A stretch of DNA of 5,783 nucleotides from Corallococcus sp. CAG:1435 (GCA_000433775.1 HF998478.1:1-5783); one strand, 5' to 3'; numbered from the stretch's first letter, positions 1-5,678 are shown. The notes: generated from the sequence alone by a model not told the origin. A program made the numbers and translations.

Positions 1-1
1 A

Positions 2-29
2 AAGGTTGCGACAAAAACGCCGCAGCCTT
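2..29 (-). terminator. Hairpin after thiT, probable intrinsic terminator
   Basis: Twelve bases past the thiT stop codon, the minus strand carries an 11-bp stem AAGGCTGCGGC / GTCGCAACCTT with one C·A mismatch, one G·U pair and a GTTTTT loop. Its position right after the stop suggests the thiT terminator. The 3' flank, where a U-tract would lie, is outside the window apart from one further T, so the terminator reading is an inference. The opposite strand can form much the same hairpin. Confidence 0.55.
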
Positions 30-40
30 AAATGTAACGA

Positions 41-1159
41 TTAGTTGTTTGCCGTTTGCAATTCCGGCGCAGAATCCACCGTCAGCACCATCCAACGCAC
101 CTGACGGGAAAGCAGTACCAAAACGCCCATGACAAGCACAATCACCAAGTCCACTATTGTGAAGAGGTTGTACACAAACGCCCAGGACAGCGCCGTGTAA
201 CCTTCCATTGCCCAGGAACTGAACACGTAGTAACCGCTGATTACGTGAGCAAAGTACCTCAACACCACGGCTATTATTGTACCTGTGACAAATTGAGCAA
301 TAACGTCATTCTTCATGAATGTGAATTTTCTGCCTATACCGGCAACGCCGATTGCACCAAAGGCAATGGGGTAATCCAACAAAACCTGCATAGGTTCATA
401 GAATTGCGGCGACTGAATGAACTGCAAAAATCCGTACACTATGCCTGCGATAAGTCCACGGCGTGTGCCGAACATGTAGGAATACAGTGCCAAAGGCAAC
501 AAACTTGCAAAAGTTACCGAACCGCCCTGTGGCAACGAGAAAAACTTTATGTAGGAAAGTGCAAAAGACAATGCAATGCACACTGCGGCATAGGTGAGGG
601 ATTTTGCGTTGTACTGCGTGTCTTTTTTTCCGCCAAGCAATGCAAGCGTTACTATTACGCCTACAAGTATTGCCGAAAACAGGTACATTTGCCATGAAGA
701 CAGCGGCACGTAGTCTTCCTCGGGTTTGATTACAAACAGCAACACTACGGAATACGCCACCCCAACAGCGAGGCACGCCCATGCGGTAATTTTGAAGGCA
801 CGTTGAGAATACTTTTTGATGACAAGGCATCCAATACAAGCCAACACGGCAAATACCAGCAATGCCACGATGAGCCAATAATTTGTGTTGATTTCGCCAC
901 CCCAAACGTCTTTGAGAATTTTGAGCGAACCAATCGTGGCAATTACTCCCACCGAGTAGCCTATTGTCAAACCTGCAATAAGTTTGCGGGCGCCTTTGAG
1001 ATAGATTTCGTCACGATTGCGTATTACCACGGCATAGATGGCAATAAACAGGAAAAACGCAATGGTAACGTACAGTGCAATGGTCGCAACGACATCGGTA
1101 GCCTCGCCGAAAAAGTCGAGGTAATCTTCCAGTTGCGCCGAAGTGAGATAGTCTTTCAT
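41..1159 (-). CDS. thiT: Thiamine transporter ThiT (ECF S-component) with extra N-terminal membrane domain
   Basis: Predicted substrate-binding S-component for thiamine of an energy-coupling factor (ECF) transporter; it would sit in the cytoplasmic membrane and use a shared EcfA/A'/T module, none of which is encoded here. The 372-residue product has two parts. Residues about 186-350 match ThiT: six hydrophobic segments with family-like motifs GTRRGLIAG (231-239), QVLLDYPIAFGA (258-269), RYFAHVISG (301-309) and a late VYN (329-331). H305 and N331 are candidates for thiamine-site residues by motif position. Residues about 23-176 add roughly five membrane segments; ordinary ThiT is only about 180-200 residues. 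The ATG at 1159 is chosen because AGGAGG lies 5 nt upstream; an in-frame extension to 1357 would translate the riboswitch and is rejected. The TPP riboswitch upstream independently supports the thiamine assignment. The C-terminal assignment is strong; the function of the N-terminal half is unknown. Confidence 0.9.
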   Translation of the reverse strand: MKDYLTSAQLEDYLDFFGEATDVVATIALYVTIAFFLFIAIYAVVIRNRDEIYLKGARKLIAGLTIGYSVGVIATIGSLKILKDVWGGEINTNYWLIVALLVFAVLACIGCLVIKKYSQRAFKITAWACLAVGVAYSVVLLFVIKPEEDYVPLSSWQMYLFSAILVGVIVTLALLGGKKDTQYNAKSLTYAAVCIALSFALSYIKFFSLPQGGSVTFASLLPLALYSYMFGTRRGLIAGIVYGFLQFIQSPQFYEPMQVLLDYPIAFGAIGVAGIGRKFTFMKNDVIAQFVTGTIIAVVLRYFAHVISGYYVFSSWAMEGYTALSWAFVYNLFTIVDLVIVLVMGVLVLLSRQVRWMVLTVDSAPELQTANN

Positions 1160-1164
1160 TTTTT

Positions 1165-1170
1165 CCTCCT
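1165..1170 (-). promoter_or_regulatory. Ribosome binding site of thiT
   Basis: AGGAGG on the minus strand, 5 nt before the ATG at 1159. It decides the start codon and lies immediately after the U-tract of the riboswitch terminator, so only read-through transcripts contain it. Confidence 0.9.
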
Positions 1171-1173
1171 TGC

Positions 1174-1209
1174 AAAAAAATAAGTTTTCAACCGTTAAGC
1201 CGAAAACTT
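1174..1209 (-). terminator. Riboswitch-controlled intrinsic terminator upstream of thiT
   Basis: A perfect 8-bp stem AAGTTTTC (1209-1202) / GAAAACTT (1189-1182) with a 12-nt loop, followed after one A by seven Ts (1180-1174). It lies between the TPP aptamer and the thiT RBS, the expected place for an expression platform working by premature termination. The stem is AT-rich, so it may be a weak terminator that is easily switched. Confidence 0.8.
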
Positions 1210-1235
1210 GCATGGAGCATAAATATTTTGCTATT

Positions 1236-1312
1236 CGTGCTTCCTTACGCAAGTACTGACTTGACAAGTTCGAAGGGTATTTCTCAGCTGAATTTATCAG
1301 CACCCCTAGCCG
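1236..1312 (-). promoter_or_regulatory. TPP riboswitch aptamer (THI element)
   Basis: The minus strand shows the conserved thiamine pyrophosphate aptamer in order: GGGGTG (1306-1301), a P3 hairpin GCTGA/TCAGC (1301-1287), the invariant CTGAGA (1287-1282), ATACCCTTCGAA, a P5 hairpin CAAGT/ACTTG (1263-1250) and GCGTAAGGAAGC (1250-1239). P1 can form from CGGCT (1312-1308) and AGC(A)CG (1241-1236) with one bulged A. It begins within a few nucleotides of the predicted transcription start and precedes a terminator and thiT. By family knowledge, bound TPP stabilises the aptamer; here that should leave the terminator free to form and lower thiT expression. Confidence 0.93.
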
Positions 1313-1316
1313 TTTC

Positions 1317-1345
1317 AGCATAACACACCAGTAAAATAATGTCAA
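1317..1345 (-). promoter_or_regulatory. Sigma-A-type promoter of thiT with extended -10
   Basis: The minus strand reads TTGACA (1345-1340), a 17-bp spacer, then TATGCT (1322-1317) preceded by TGT, an extended -10 (TGn) motif. The predicted start near 1313-1309 falls at the 5' edge of the TPP aptamer, so the leader is almost entirely riboswitch. Confidence 0.85.
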
Positions 1346-1417
1346 ACAAATACGCAAAGATGCGGAAAAATGACGTTGAAAGCATAAACACCGCTGTTGC
1401 CTTTTGCATTACGCAAA

Positions 1418-1541
1418 TACCCATTGGTTTTCAAAGCCGTGTCGGACGTTGTTTGGACGTTGGTGGAAGCGTGCCAAACGCCTGCGCCGACGTTTTAATG
1501 CGTCTCTGGGACTTTCAAAACATTTCAAAGCGTTGCAAAAA
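1418..1541. repeat. Tandem structured repeat, copy 1 (124 bp)
   Basis: First of two directly adjacent copies with exactly 124-bp spacing. By hand alignment the copies differ at 13 of 124 positions with no gaps; the longest identical stretch covers 'CGTCTCTGGGACTTTCAAAA' and its flanks. Inside is a hairpin (1453-1464 with 1473-1485, 8-nt loop) enclosed by GTCGG (1441-1445) / CCGAC (1487-1491). The unit also holds three TTTCAAA boxes (1429, 1513, 1523). It is GC-richer than its surroundings. The period is not a multiple of three and no RBS is present, so it is not a protein repeat. Confidence 0.85.
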
Positions 1542-1665
1542 TACCCCTTAGGTTTCAAAACCGTGTCGGACGTTATTCAGACGTTGGCGGAAGCGTGCCA
1601 AACGCCTGAGCCGACGTTTGAATGCGTCTCTGGGACTTTCAAAACATTTCAAAGGTTTGCAAACA
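1542..1665. repeat. Tandem structured repeat, copy 2 (124 bp)
   Basis: Second copy, ending directly against the terminator at 1667-1699. Its hairpin is better paired than that of copy 1: TCAGACGTTGGC (1577-1588) with GCCAAACGCCTGA (1597-1609), one mismatch and one bulged base, loop GGAAGCGT, enclosed by GTCGG (1565-1569) / CCGAC (1611-1615). The copy starts with a near-palindrome GGTTTCAAAACC (1551-1562) and ends with the palindrome GTTTGCAAAC (1655-1664). I do not recognise the family. It could be a dispersed intergenic element, a DNA-binding site array, or part of a small RNA ending at the adjacent terminator. Confidence 0.85.
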
Positions 1666-1666
1666 A

Positions 1667-1699
1667 AAAAACCGCAAGTTTTACGCCGTTGCGGTTTTT
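1667..1699. terminator. Bidirectional intrinsic terminator
   Basis: A perfect inverted repeat AAAAACCGCAA (1667-1677) / TTGCGGTTTTT (1689-1699) with an 11-nt loop. It gives a 6-bp GC-containing stem flanked by A and T runs on each side, so it can terminate in both directions. On the minus strand it lies about 85 nt after the acyltransferase stop codon and should end the rho operon. On the plus strand it would end any transcript coming through the tandem repeats. Confidence 0.85.
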
Positions 1700-1782
1700 G
1701 ATACTTTCAACTTAAAATTGGGAATTTTACGGTAAGGCACTTGTTTTGTACCGAATTTTCACAACCGTGTGAAAAATTTGCG

Positions 1783-2694
1783 TCAAAGAATTTTGAATAC
1801 CTGAGAAAAAAGGTAGATAAGTCCGTACATAACTACCTGACTGCCGAAGTAGATCCAGATGGAATATCTTCCGCAAAAGGTAACGGGGGAAACCCACTTT
1901 TCGTTGACTGCGGGAAACAAACTTTTCCTTTCCTTGTACAGCAAACGTCCAAGGAAGGCGCCCACCAAAAACCAGCCGAAATCGGGGAAAAACGCCAGAT
2001 AATCGCCGCCTGTAAACTTGACAAACCCTTCGGTGTACTTGTGTTCCGCAAGGAAATACCACATGGGGTTGTCGTTGGTCCAGGGGGAATTGTCGGCACA
2101 GCCCCCCACAACAAGTACCGTAATGGTAACGGCTGCCATTGTCCAACCGAAAACGTTTTTCTTCCAAGGTTTGTCGCACTTGCTCCACGCCCACTCTATT
2201 GCCGACCACAGCAACACCGAAAGGGCAATGACGTGAATAACGTTGAAGTAGATTGTCAAATTTTGCCTTATCACGGCGGAAATTGCGTAGGTAACGGAGG
2301 TGAACAGCAAAGAAAACGCAATCATTTTCACCGCACGCATACCGTTACTTCGTGAAAAACTGCAAGAAACGCCGCTGGTGAACACAAACATGGTAACAAA
2401 CACGTCGTGCGTTGTTTCTCGCAGCACGCCGCCGTAATACTTTGAGGAAAGTTCGTACAGCCATGTGAAAAGTCCGCTTTTGTAGGGTCCCATGTCGGAC
2501 ACGTCCCACATGAAGTGGTCCCACACCACAAAAAGTATCATCAGACCTCTCACAAAGTCCACTTCCCACACACGTTTTCGGGCAGGCGTTGCCACAATTT
2601 CATCCACCGTTTTTTCAATGTCGGTGCGTGAGCATTGGACGTCTTGCTGCGTCGACGTTATTTCCGTTGCATCTTTTGATGTGTTTTTGCTCAC
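1783..2694 (-). CDS. DUF1624/HGSNAT-like membrane acyltransferase
   Basis: Predicted polytopic membrane protein of the DUF1624 family (heparan-alpha-glucosaminide N-acetyltransferase catalytic-domain-like), whose members are thought to transfer acyl groups across the membrane; the substrate cannot be read from the sequence. The 303-residue product has a polar, Ser/Thr-rich N-terminal tail (1-40), then the family hallmark VDFVRGLMILFVVWDHFMWD (45-64) with H60, a conserved-looking segment DVFVTMFVFTSGVS (97-110), NVIHVIALSVLL (151-162) and FFPDFGWFLVGAFLGRLLY (235-253). It has about seven hydrophobic segments. It is third in the operon after mnmA. The GTG at 2694 is preferred because GTGAGG lies 6 nt upstream. 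An in-frame GTG at 2706 would overlap the mnmA stop as GTGA but lacks an obvious RBS. Family assignment is firm; the biological role is unknown. Confidence 0.85.
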   Translation of the reverse strand: MSKNTSKDATEITSTQQDVQCSRTDIEKTVDEIVATPARKRVWEVDFVRGLMILFVVWDHFMWDVSDMGPYKSGLFTWLYELSSKYYGGVLRETTHDVFVTMFVFTSGVSCSFSRSNGMRAVKMIAFSLLFTSVTYAISAVIRQNLTIYFNVIHVIALSVLLWSAIEWAWSKCDKPWKKNVFGWTMAAVTITVLVVGGCADNSPWTNDNPMWYFLAEHKYTEGFVKFTGGDYLAFFPDFGWFLVGAFLGRLLYKERKSLFPAVNEKWVSPVTFCGRYSIWIYFGSQVVMYGLIYLFSQVFKIL

Positions 2695-2700
2695 GTTGCA

Positions 2701-2706
2701 CCTCAC
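2701..2706 (-). promoter_or_regulatory. Probable RBS of the acyltransferase gene, overlapping the mnmA stop
   Basis: GTGAGG on the minus strand, 6 nt before the GTG at 2694. It contains the mnmA stop codon (TGA, 2705-2703), so ribosomes ending mnmA stand directly on this site, which favours translational coupling. It is the reason for preferring 2694 over the alternative GTG at 2706. Confidence 0.55.
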
Positions 2707-3773
2707 TTGTACACTTCGTCTATCGTACCTCCGCCAAGACAGCGTGTTTCATCGTAGAACACGACAAACTGCCCCGGCGTTACCGCACGTTGTTTTTCCG
2801 CAAACTCCACACGGACACGGTTGCCCTCCAGAAGGCTTACGGTGACATCCTGATCTTCCTGCCTGTAACGAAACTTAGCCTTGCAGGAAAATTCTTTTCC
2901 CGGCGCTGAGGGAATCCAATTCAGTCCGCTTGCCACAAGAGAAGAGGACATCAGCACGCTTTCGTCGCCGTGCGACACCACCAAAAGGTTGCGTTTCATG
3001 TCCTTTTCCGCAACAAACCAACGTCCGCACCCTTCGCTTGTGCCACCCAAGCCTAAACCACGGCGTTGACCCAACGTGTAGTACATAAGCCCTATGTGTT
3101 GCCCCACAACGTTGCCTTTGGTATCCACGATTTTCCCCGACTGATTGGGCAGATAGGTTTGCAAAAAATTGCGGAAGTTGCGTTCTCCTATGAAACAGAT
3201 GCCTGTGCTGTCCTTCTTTTTGGCGTTGGAAAGTTGCAGTTTTTCGGCAATTTCCCTCACTTCCTTTTTAGTTACGTTGCCCAAAGGAAAAAGCACGTCG
3301 GCAAGTTGCTGTTGCGAAAGTTGATTGAGAAAATAAGTCTGGTCTTTGGTGCGGTCGGCGGCTTTAAGCAGGTAATGAACACCGTTTTCGTGGGAAATTC
3401 CGCAATAATGCCCCGTTGCTATGTAGTCGGCACCCATCGCCTTTGCGTACTGCAAAAACGGACCGAATTTAATTTCCCTGTTGCACAACACGTCGGGATT
3501 GGGGGTGCGCCCTTTGCTGTATTCTTCCAAAAAGTAGGAAAACACCCTTTCCTTGTACTGCTTGGCAAAATTTACGGAATAGTACGGTATGCCTATTTTG
3601 TCGGAAACACGTTTGACGTCTTCAAAGTCCTGTTCCGCAGTGCAGCAACCGTCCTCCGTTTCTTCCCAATTGTGCATGAACAAAGCCACCACGTTGTAGC
3701 CTTGCTGTTTCAAAAGCCAAGCGGACACGGCGCTGTCAACACCGCCGCTCATTCCCAAAACCACAGTTTTCAT
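2703..3773 (-). CDS. mnmA: tRNA-specific 2-thiouridylase MnmA
   Basis: Cytoplasmic enzyme that adenylates and then thiolates C2 of wobble uridine U34 in tRNA-Glu, -Lys and -Gln, using ATP and a persulfide sulfur donor. The 356-residue length fits the family (about 360). Visible elements: N-terminal PP-loop SGGVDS (9-14), the GCCTAEQDFEDVKRV segment (42-56), catalytic Cys97 in NPDVLCN (92-98), GADYIATGHY (114-123), the second active-site cysteine C193 in DSTGICFIG (188-196), and GQRRGLGLGG (235-244) before the C-terminal beta domain. The ATG at 3773 begins right at the conserved MKTVVLGMSGG; the TTG at 3809 only adds residues read from the rho gene. It starts 1 nt after the rho stop and has no strong RBS of its own, so translational coupling to rho is likely. 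The C-terminus is complete. Confidence 0.97.
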   Translation of the reverse strand: MKTVVLGMSGGVDSAVSAWLLKQQGYNVVALFMHNWEETEDGCCTAEQDFEDVKRVSDKIGIPYYSVNFAKQYKERVFSYFLEEYSKGRTPNPDVLCNREIKFGPFLQYAKAMGADYIATGHYCGISHENGVHYLLKAADRTKDQTYFLNQLSQQQLADVLFPLGNVTKKEVREIAEKLQLSNAKKKDSTGICFIGERNFRNFLQTYLPNQSGKIVDTKGNVVGQHIGLMYYTLGQRRGLGLGGTSEGCGRWFVAEKDMKRNLLVVSHGDESVLMSSSLVASGLNWIPSAPGKEFSCKAKFRYRQEDQDVTVSLLEGNRVRVEFAEKQRAVTPGQFVVFYDETRCLGGGTIDEVYK

Positions 3774-3774
3774 T

Positions 3775-5181
3775 TCACTTTTTTCTTCTTGCCTCTGACG
3801 AACGCACAATGCGTTTCAAAGTTTCTATCGTTTCTGCGTTGTTGTCGGTGGTCATCACCAACTCCAACAGTTCTTCCGTAGCCTGAACGGGGTCTTCCCG
3901 TGAAAGCATCCTGCGTATAAGATAGGTGCCTTCCAACTGTTCCTGCGTGAGAAGCATGTCTTCTCTGCGGGTGCTGCTTCGGTTGAGGTCGATTGCCGGG
4001 AAAATGCGTCTTTCCGACATCTTGCGGTCAAGTTGAATTTCCATGTTGCCCGTACCTTTGAATTCCTCGTACACTATGTCGTCCAAGCGGCTGCCCGTGT
4101 CGATGAGGGCGGTAGCCAAAATGGTAAGACTGCCTCCGTTGCGTATGTTTCTGCCTGCGCCGAACATCTTTTTGGGTTCCTGCAAGGCGGAAATGTCCAA
4201 ACCGCCGGTGAGCGTTCTGCCCGATTGCTCCGCAGTTTGGTTGTACGCTCTTGCAAGACGGGTGATGCTGTCCATAAGAATCATCACGTCCTGCCCCTGT
4301 TCCACACGTCTGCGTGCGTTGGAAAACACCAATTCCGCCACACGGGTGTGATTTTGAGGAGGTTGGTCGAAGGTGGAATACACCACTTCGCAATCCACGC
4401 TTTCCTTGAAATCGGTAACTTCTTCCGGACGCTCGTCTATCAATAAAACCGTGAGATGAATTTCGGGATTGTTTTTGCGCACTGCCATGGCAATTTTTTT
4501 GAGCAACACCGTTTTACCCGTTTTGGGGGGCGCAACTATCAAACCACGCTGACCTTTTCCGATGGGAGCGACAAGGTCCAACGCCCTCAACGAGTAATCT
4601 TTCCTGTCGCTTTCCAACACAATACGCTCGTTGGGGAAACACGCCTCCAACGAATCGAAAGGCACACGCTTGATGGAATTGCAAGGCTCGTCGTTTATTT
4701 CCTGTATGAAAATTGCCGTGGGGGCAGCCTTGTCGGGATACTGATGAAGCAAAACTTTCAGTTTGTCGCCCGATTTGAGGTTCATTCGGGTGATGACGTT
4801 TGCCGAAAGGTAGTAGTCTTTGCCGGGCGTGGACGAGTAGTTGTGGGTACGCACAAAACCGTAGCCGTCGGGCATTATTTCCAAAATTCCGCACCGTGGG
4901 AAGGATTTGTCCACGTTGTCGTTGGAGGGAGTGTCGTCCACCATTGTAGGCTCTGCCTGACTGACCTTTCCGCCCTGTCTTTTGGTGGGACGTCCCGTCT
5001 TGATACGTTCTTCCGGTTGCAACTGCCCGTTGTAGGAAGCCACAATCAACGTGATGAGTTCCTCCCTTTTGCGGTTGCGTGGTACAATACCGAAATCTCG
5101 TGCCACCTCACGCAAAGCAGGCACAGTCAATTTGTTGATTTCTTCCAACAATTGTTCCAAAGAAGCGTAATATTTAGACAT
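3775..5181 (-). CDS. rho: Transcription termination factor Rho
   Basis: Hexameric RNA-dependent ATPase/helicase that binds C-rich nascent RNA and dissociates RNA polymerase. The 468 residues hold the full family order: a SAP-like N-terminal helical domain (about 5-50, LLEEINKLTVPALREVARDFGI region), a cold-shock RNA-binding domain from about 98 with RNP-type GYGFVR (106-111), Walker A APPKTGKT (217-224), Walker B VLLIDE (245-250) with RPEEV after it, the Q-loop region SALQEPKKMFGAGRN (331-345), YEEFKGTGNMEIQLDR (371-386) with the R-loop nearby, and AIDLNRSSTRRE (396-407). It is longer than E. coli Rho (419) mainly through a charged, probably disordered linker at about 56-95. The ATG at 5181 has GGAGG 7 nt upstream. 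It is first gene of the operon, with mnmA following after 1 nt. Key ATPase motifs look intact. Confidence 0.98.
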   Translation of the reverse strand: MSKYYASLEQLLEEINKLTVPALREVARDFGIVPRNRKREELITLIVASYNGQLQPEERIKTGRPTKRQGGKVSQAEPTMVDDTPSNDNVDKSFPRCGILEIMPDGYGFVRTHNYSSTPGKDYYLSANVITRMNLKSGDKLKVLLHQYPDKAAPTAIFIQEINDEPCNSIKRVPFDSLEACFPNERIVLESDRKDYSLRALDLVAPIGKGQRGLIVAPPKTGKTVLLKKIAMAVRKNNPEIHLTVLLIDERPEEVTDFKESVDCEVVYSTFDQPPQNHTRVAELVFSNARRRVEQGQDVMILMDSITRLARAYNQTAEQSGRTLTGGLDISALQEPKKMFGAGRNIRNGGSLTILATALIDTGSRLDDIVYEEFKGTGNMEIQLDRKMSERRIFPAIDLNRSSTRREDMLLTQEQLEGTYLIRRMLSREDPVQATEELLELVMTTDNNAETIETLKRIVRSSEARRKK

Positions 5182-5188
5182 CCGAAAA

Positions 5189-5193
5189 CCTCC
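5189..5193 (-). promoter_or_regulatory. Ribosome binding site of rho
   Basis: GGAGG on the minus strand, 7 nt before the ATG at 5181. It fixes the start and rules out the in-frame TTG at 5235, which has no such site and adds residues unlike Rho. Confidence 0.88.
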
Positions 5194-5201
5194 GACAATA
5201 C

Positions 5202-5223
5202 AAAAAATAACGGGCGAACCGCC
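5202..5223 (-). promoter_or_regulatory. Small leader hairpin with T-rich tail before rho
   Basis: In the rho leader the minus strand reads GGCG-GTT-CGCC (5223-5213), then CG and TTATTTTTT. This resembles a very short terminator or attenuator just upstream of the rho RBS. The 4-bp stem is weak and the T-run is offset by two bases, so a real regulatory role is only a possibility. Rho autoregulation through leader termination is known in E. coli but has not been shown for this layout. Confidence 0.3.
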
Positions 5224-5317
5224 AAAATGATGCAAATTTCAAATTCGATCAGGAAAAACCTTCAAAACTTTTGCAGTGTGTAAATTGAAACAAAATAAAG
5301 AAAAGTTTTACTCCTGC

Positions 5318-5346
5318 ATTATATTATAAATTATTTCCTTTGTCAA
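5318..5346 (-). promoter_or_regulatory. Consensus sigma-A promoter of the rho-mnmA-acyltransferase operon
   Basis: The minus strand has TTGACA (5346-5341), a 17-bp spacer and TATAAT (5323-5318): both hexamers match the housekeeping consensus exactly. A second overlapping TATAAT at 5328-5323 would give only a 12-bp spacer. The predicted start near 5311 gives a leader of about 130 nt before rho, long for a simple 5' UTR. Confidence 0.88.
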
Positions 5347-5631
5347 TGACAATAACACCTGCGTCAAAGCAAATAAAGACAAAATTTGTCGATTAAACTT
5401 GCACAAGCCAACAGAACATTGCAAACCGCTACACTGTTGCAACAAAACCTGCGCATACGTATTCGAAGTGCTGAAAACGGCAAAGCCATGCGGTAAACGC
5501 CACGCTTCAACGCATTTTTGCAAGGTTTCAAAGTGTTTTCGTTACCTTTGCGGGAAATCCGTCTGTTTGCCGTCGTTTTTACGCAATTTTGCTTTTTTTC
5601 AAACTTTCTTTGCACAAATTGCAAATTACAT
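5347..5631. other. Spacer between divergent rho and tRNA-Gln promoters, no gene seen
   Basis: About 285 bp between the two -35 boxes. Short open frames exist on both strands but none has an RBS, recognisable motif or plausible composition. It contains a palindrome GACAAAATTTGTC (5378-5390) and an inverted repeat TTTGCA-N5-TGCAAA (5609-5625), either of which could be a protein-binding site. There is also a TTTCAAA box near 5525, like those in the tandem repeats. Nothing more is supportable. Confidence 0.6.
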
Positions 5632-5660
5632 TTGACATTTCAACGCAAAAGTTTTATACT
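5632..5660 (+). promoter_or_regulatory. Sigma-A-type promoter of tRNA-Gln
   Basis: TTGACA (5632-5637), a 17-bp spacer, then TATACT (5655-5660). The predicted start near 5667 leaves a 5' leader of roughly a dozen nucleotides before the mature tRNA at 5679. Confidence 0.87.
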
Positions 5661-5678
5661 GTTGTTCGGTAAAAATAT

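Noticed and set aside
1160..1357. N-terminal extension of ThiT to an upstream start
   Set aside because: It would translate the TPP aptamer, the terminator and the promoter -10/-35 boxes, and lacks the AGGAGG site found before the ATG at 1159.
1418..1665. CRISPR array or CRISPR-like repeat
   Set aside because: There are only two long units directly abutting each other, with no unique spacers and no cas genes nearby.
1418..1699. Insertion sequence or MITE remnant
   Set aside because: I see no terminal inverted repeats bounding the units, no target-site duplication and no transposase fragment; the inverted repeats are internal hairpins.
1339..1715. Plus-strand open frames running through the tandem repeats (about 70 and 103 codons)
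   Set aside because: The 124-bp period is not a multiple of three, so the two copies would be read in different frames. No RBS precedes either start, and the longer frame runs straight through the terminator hairpin.
3066..3881. 271-codon plus-strand open frame opposite mnmA
   Set aside because: Antisense shadow of a clearly conserved gene, without an RBS or recognisable domain. The same applies to the 213-, 204- and 275-codon plus-strand frames opposite thiT, the acyltransferase and rho.
5182..5235. In-frame TTG start 18 codons upstream of the rho ATG
   Set aside because: No RBS, not Rho-like sequence, and it covers the leader hairpin and the GGAGG that serves the ATG at 5181.
5378..5390. 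Palindrome GACAAAATTTGTC as an operator of the rho promoter
   Set aside because: A perfect 13-base palindrome, but 31 bp upstream of the -35, single, and of AT-rich composition where such sequences arise easily; noted only as part of the spacer.
5308..5635. Short open frames on both strands in the rho/tRNA spacer
   Set aside because: They overlap each other and the promoters, have no RBS or motif, and their composition looks like translated AT-rich intergenic DNA.
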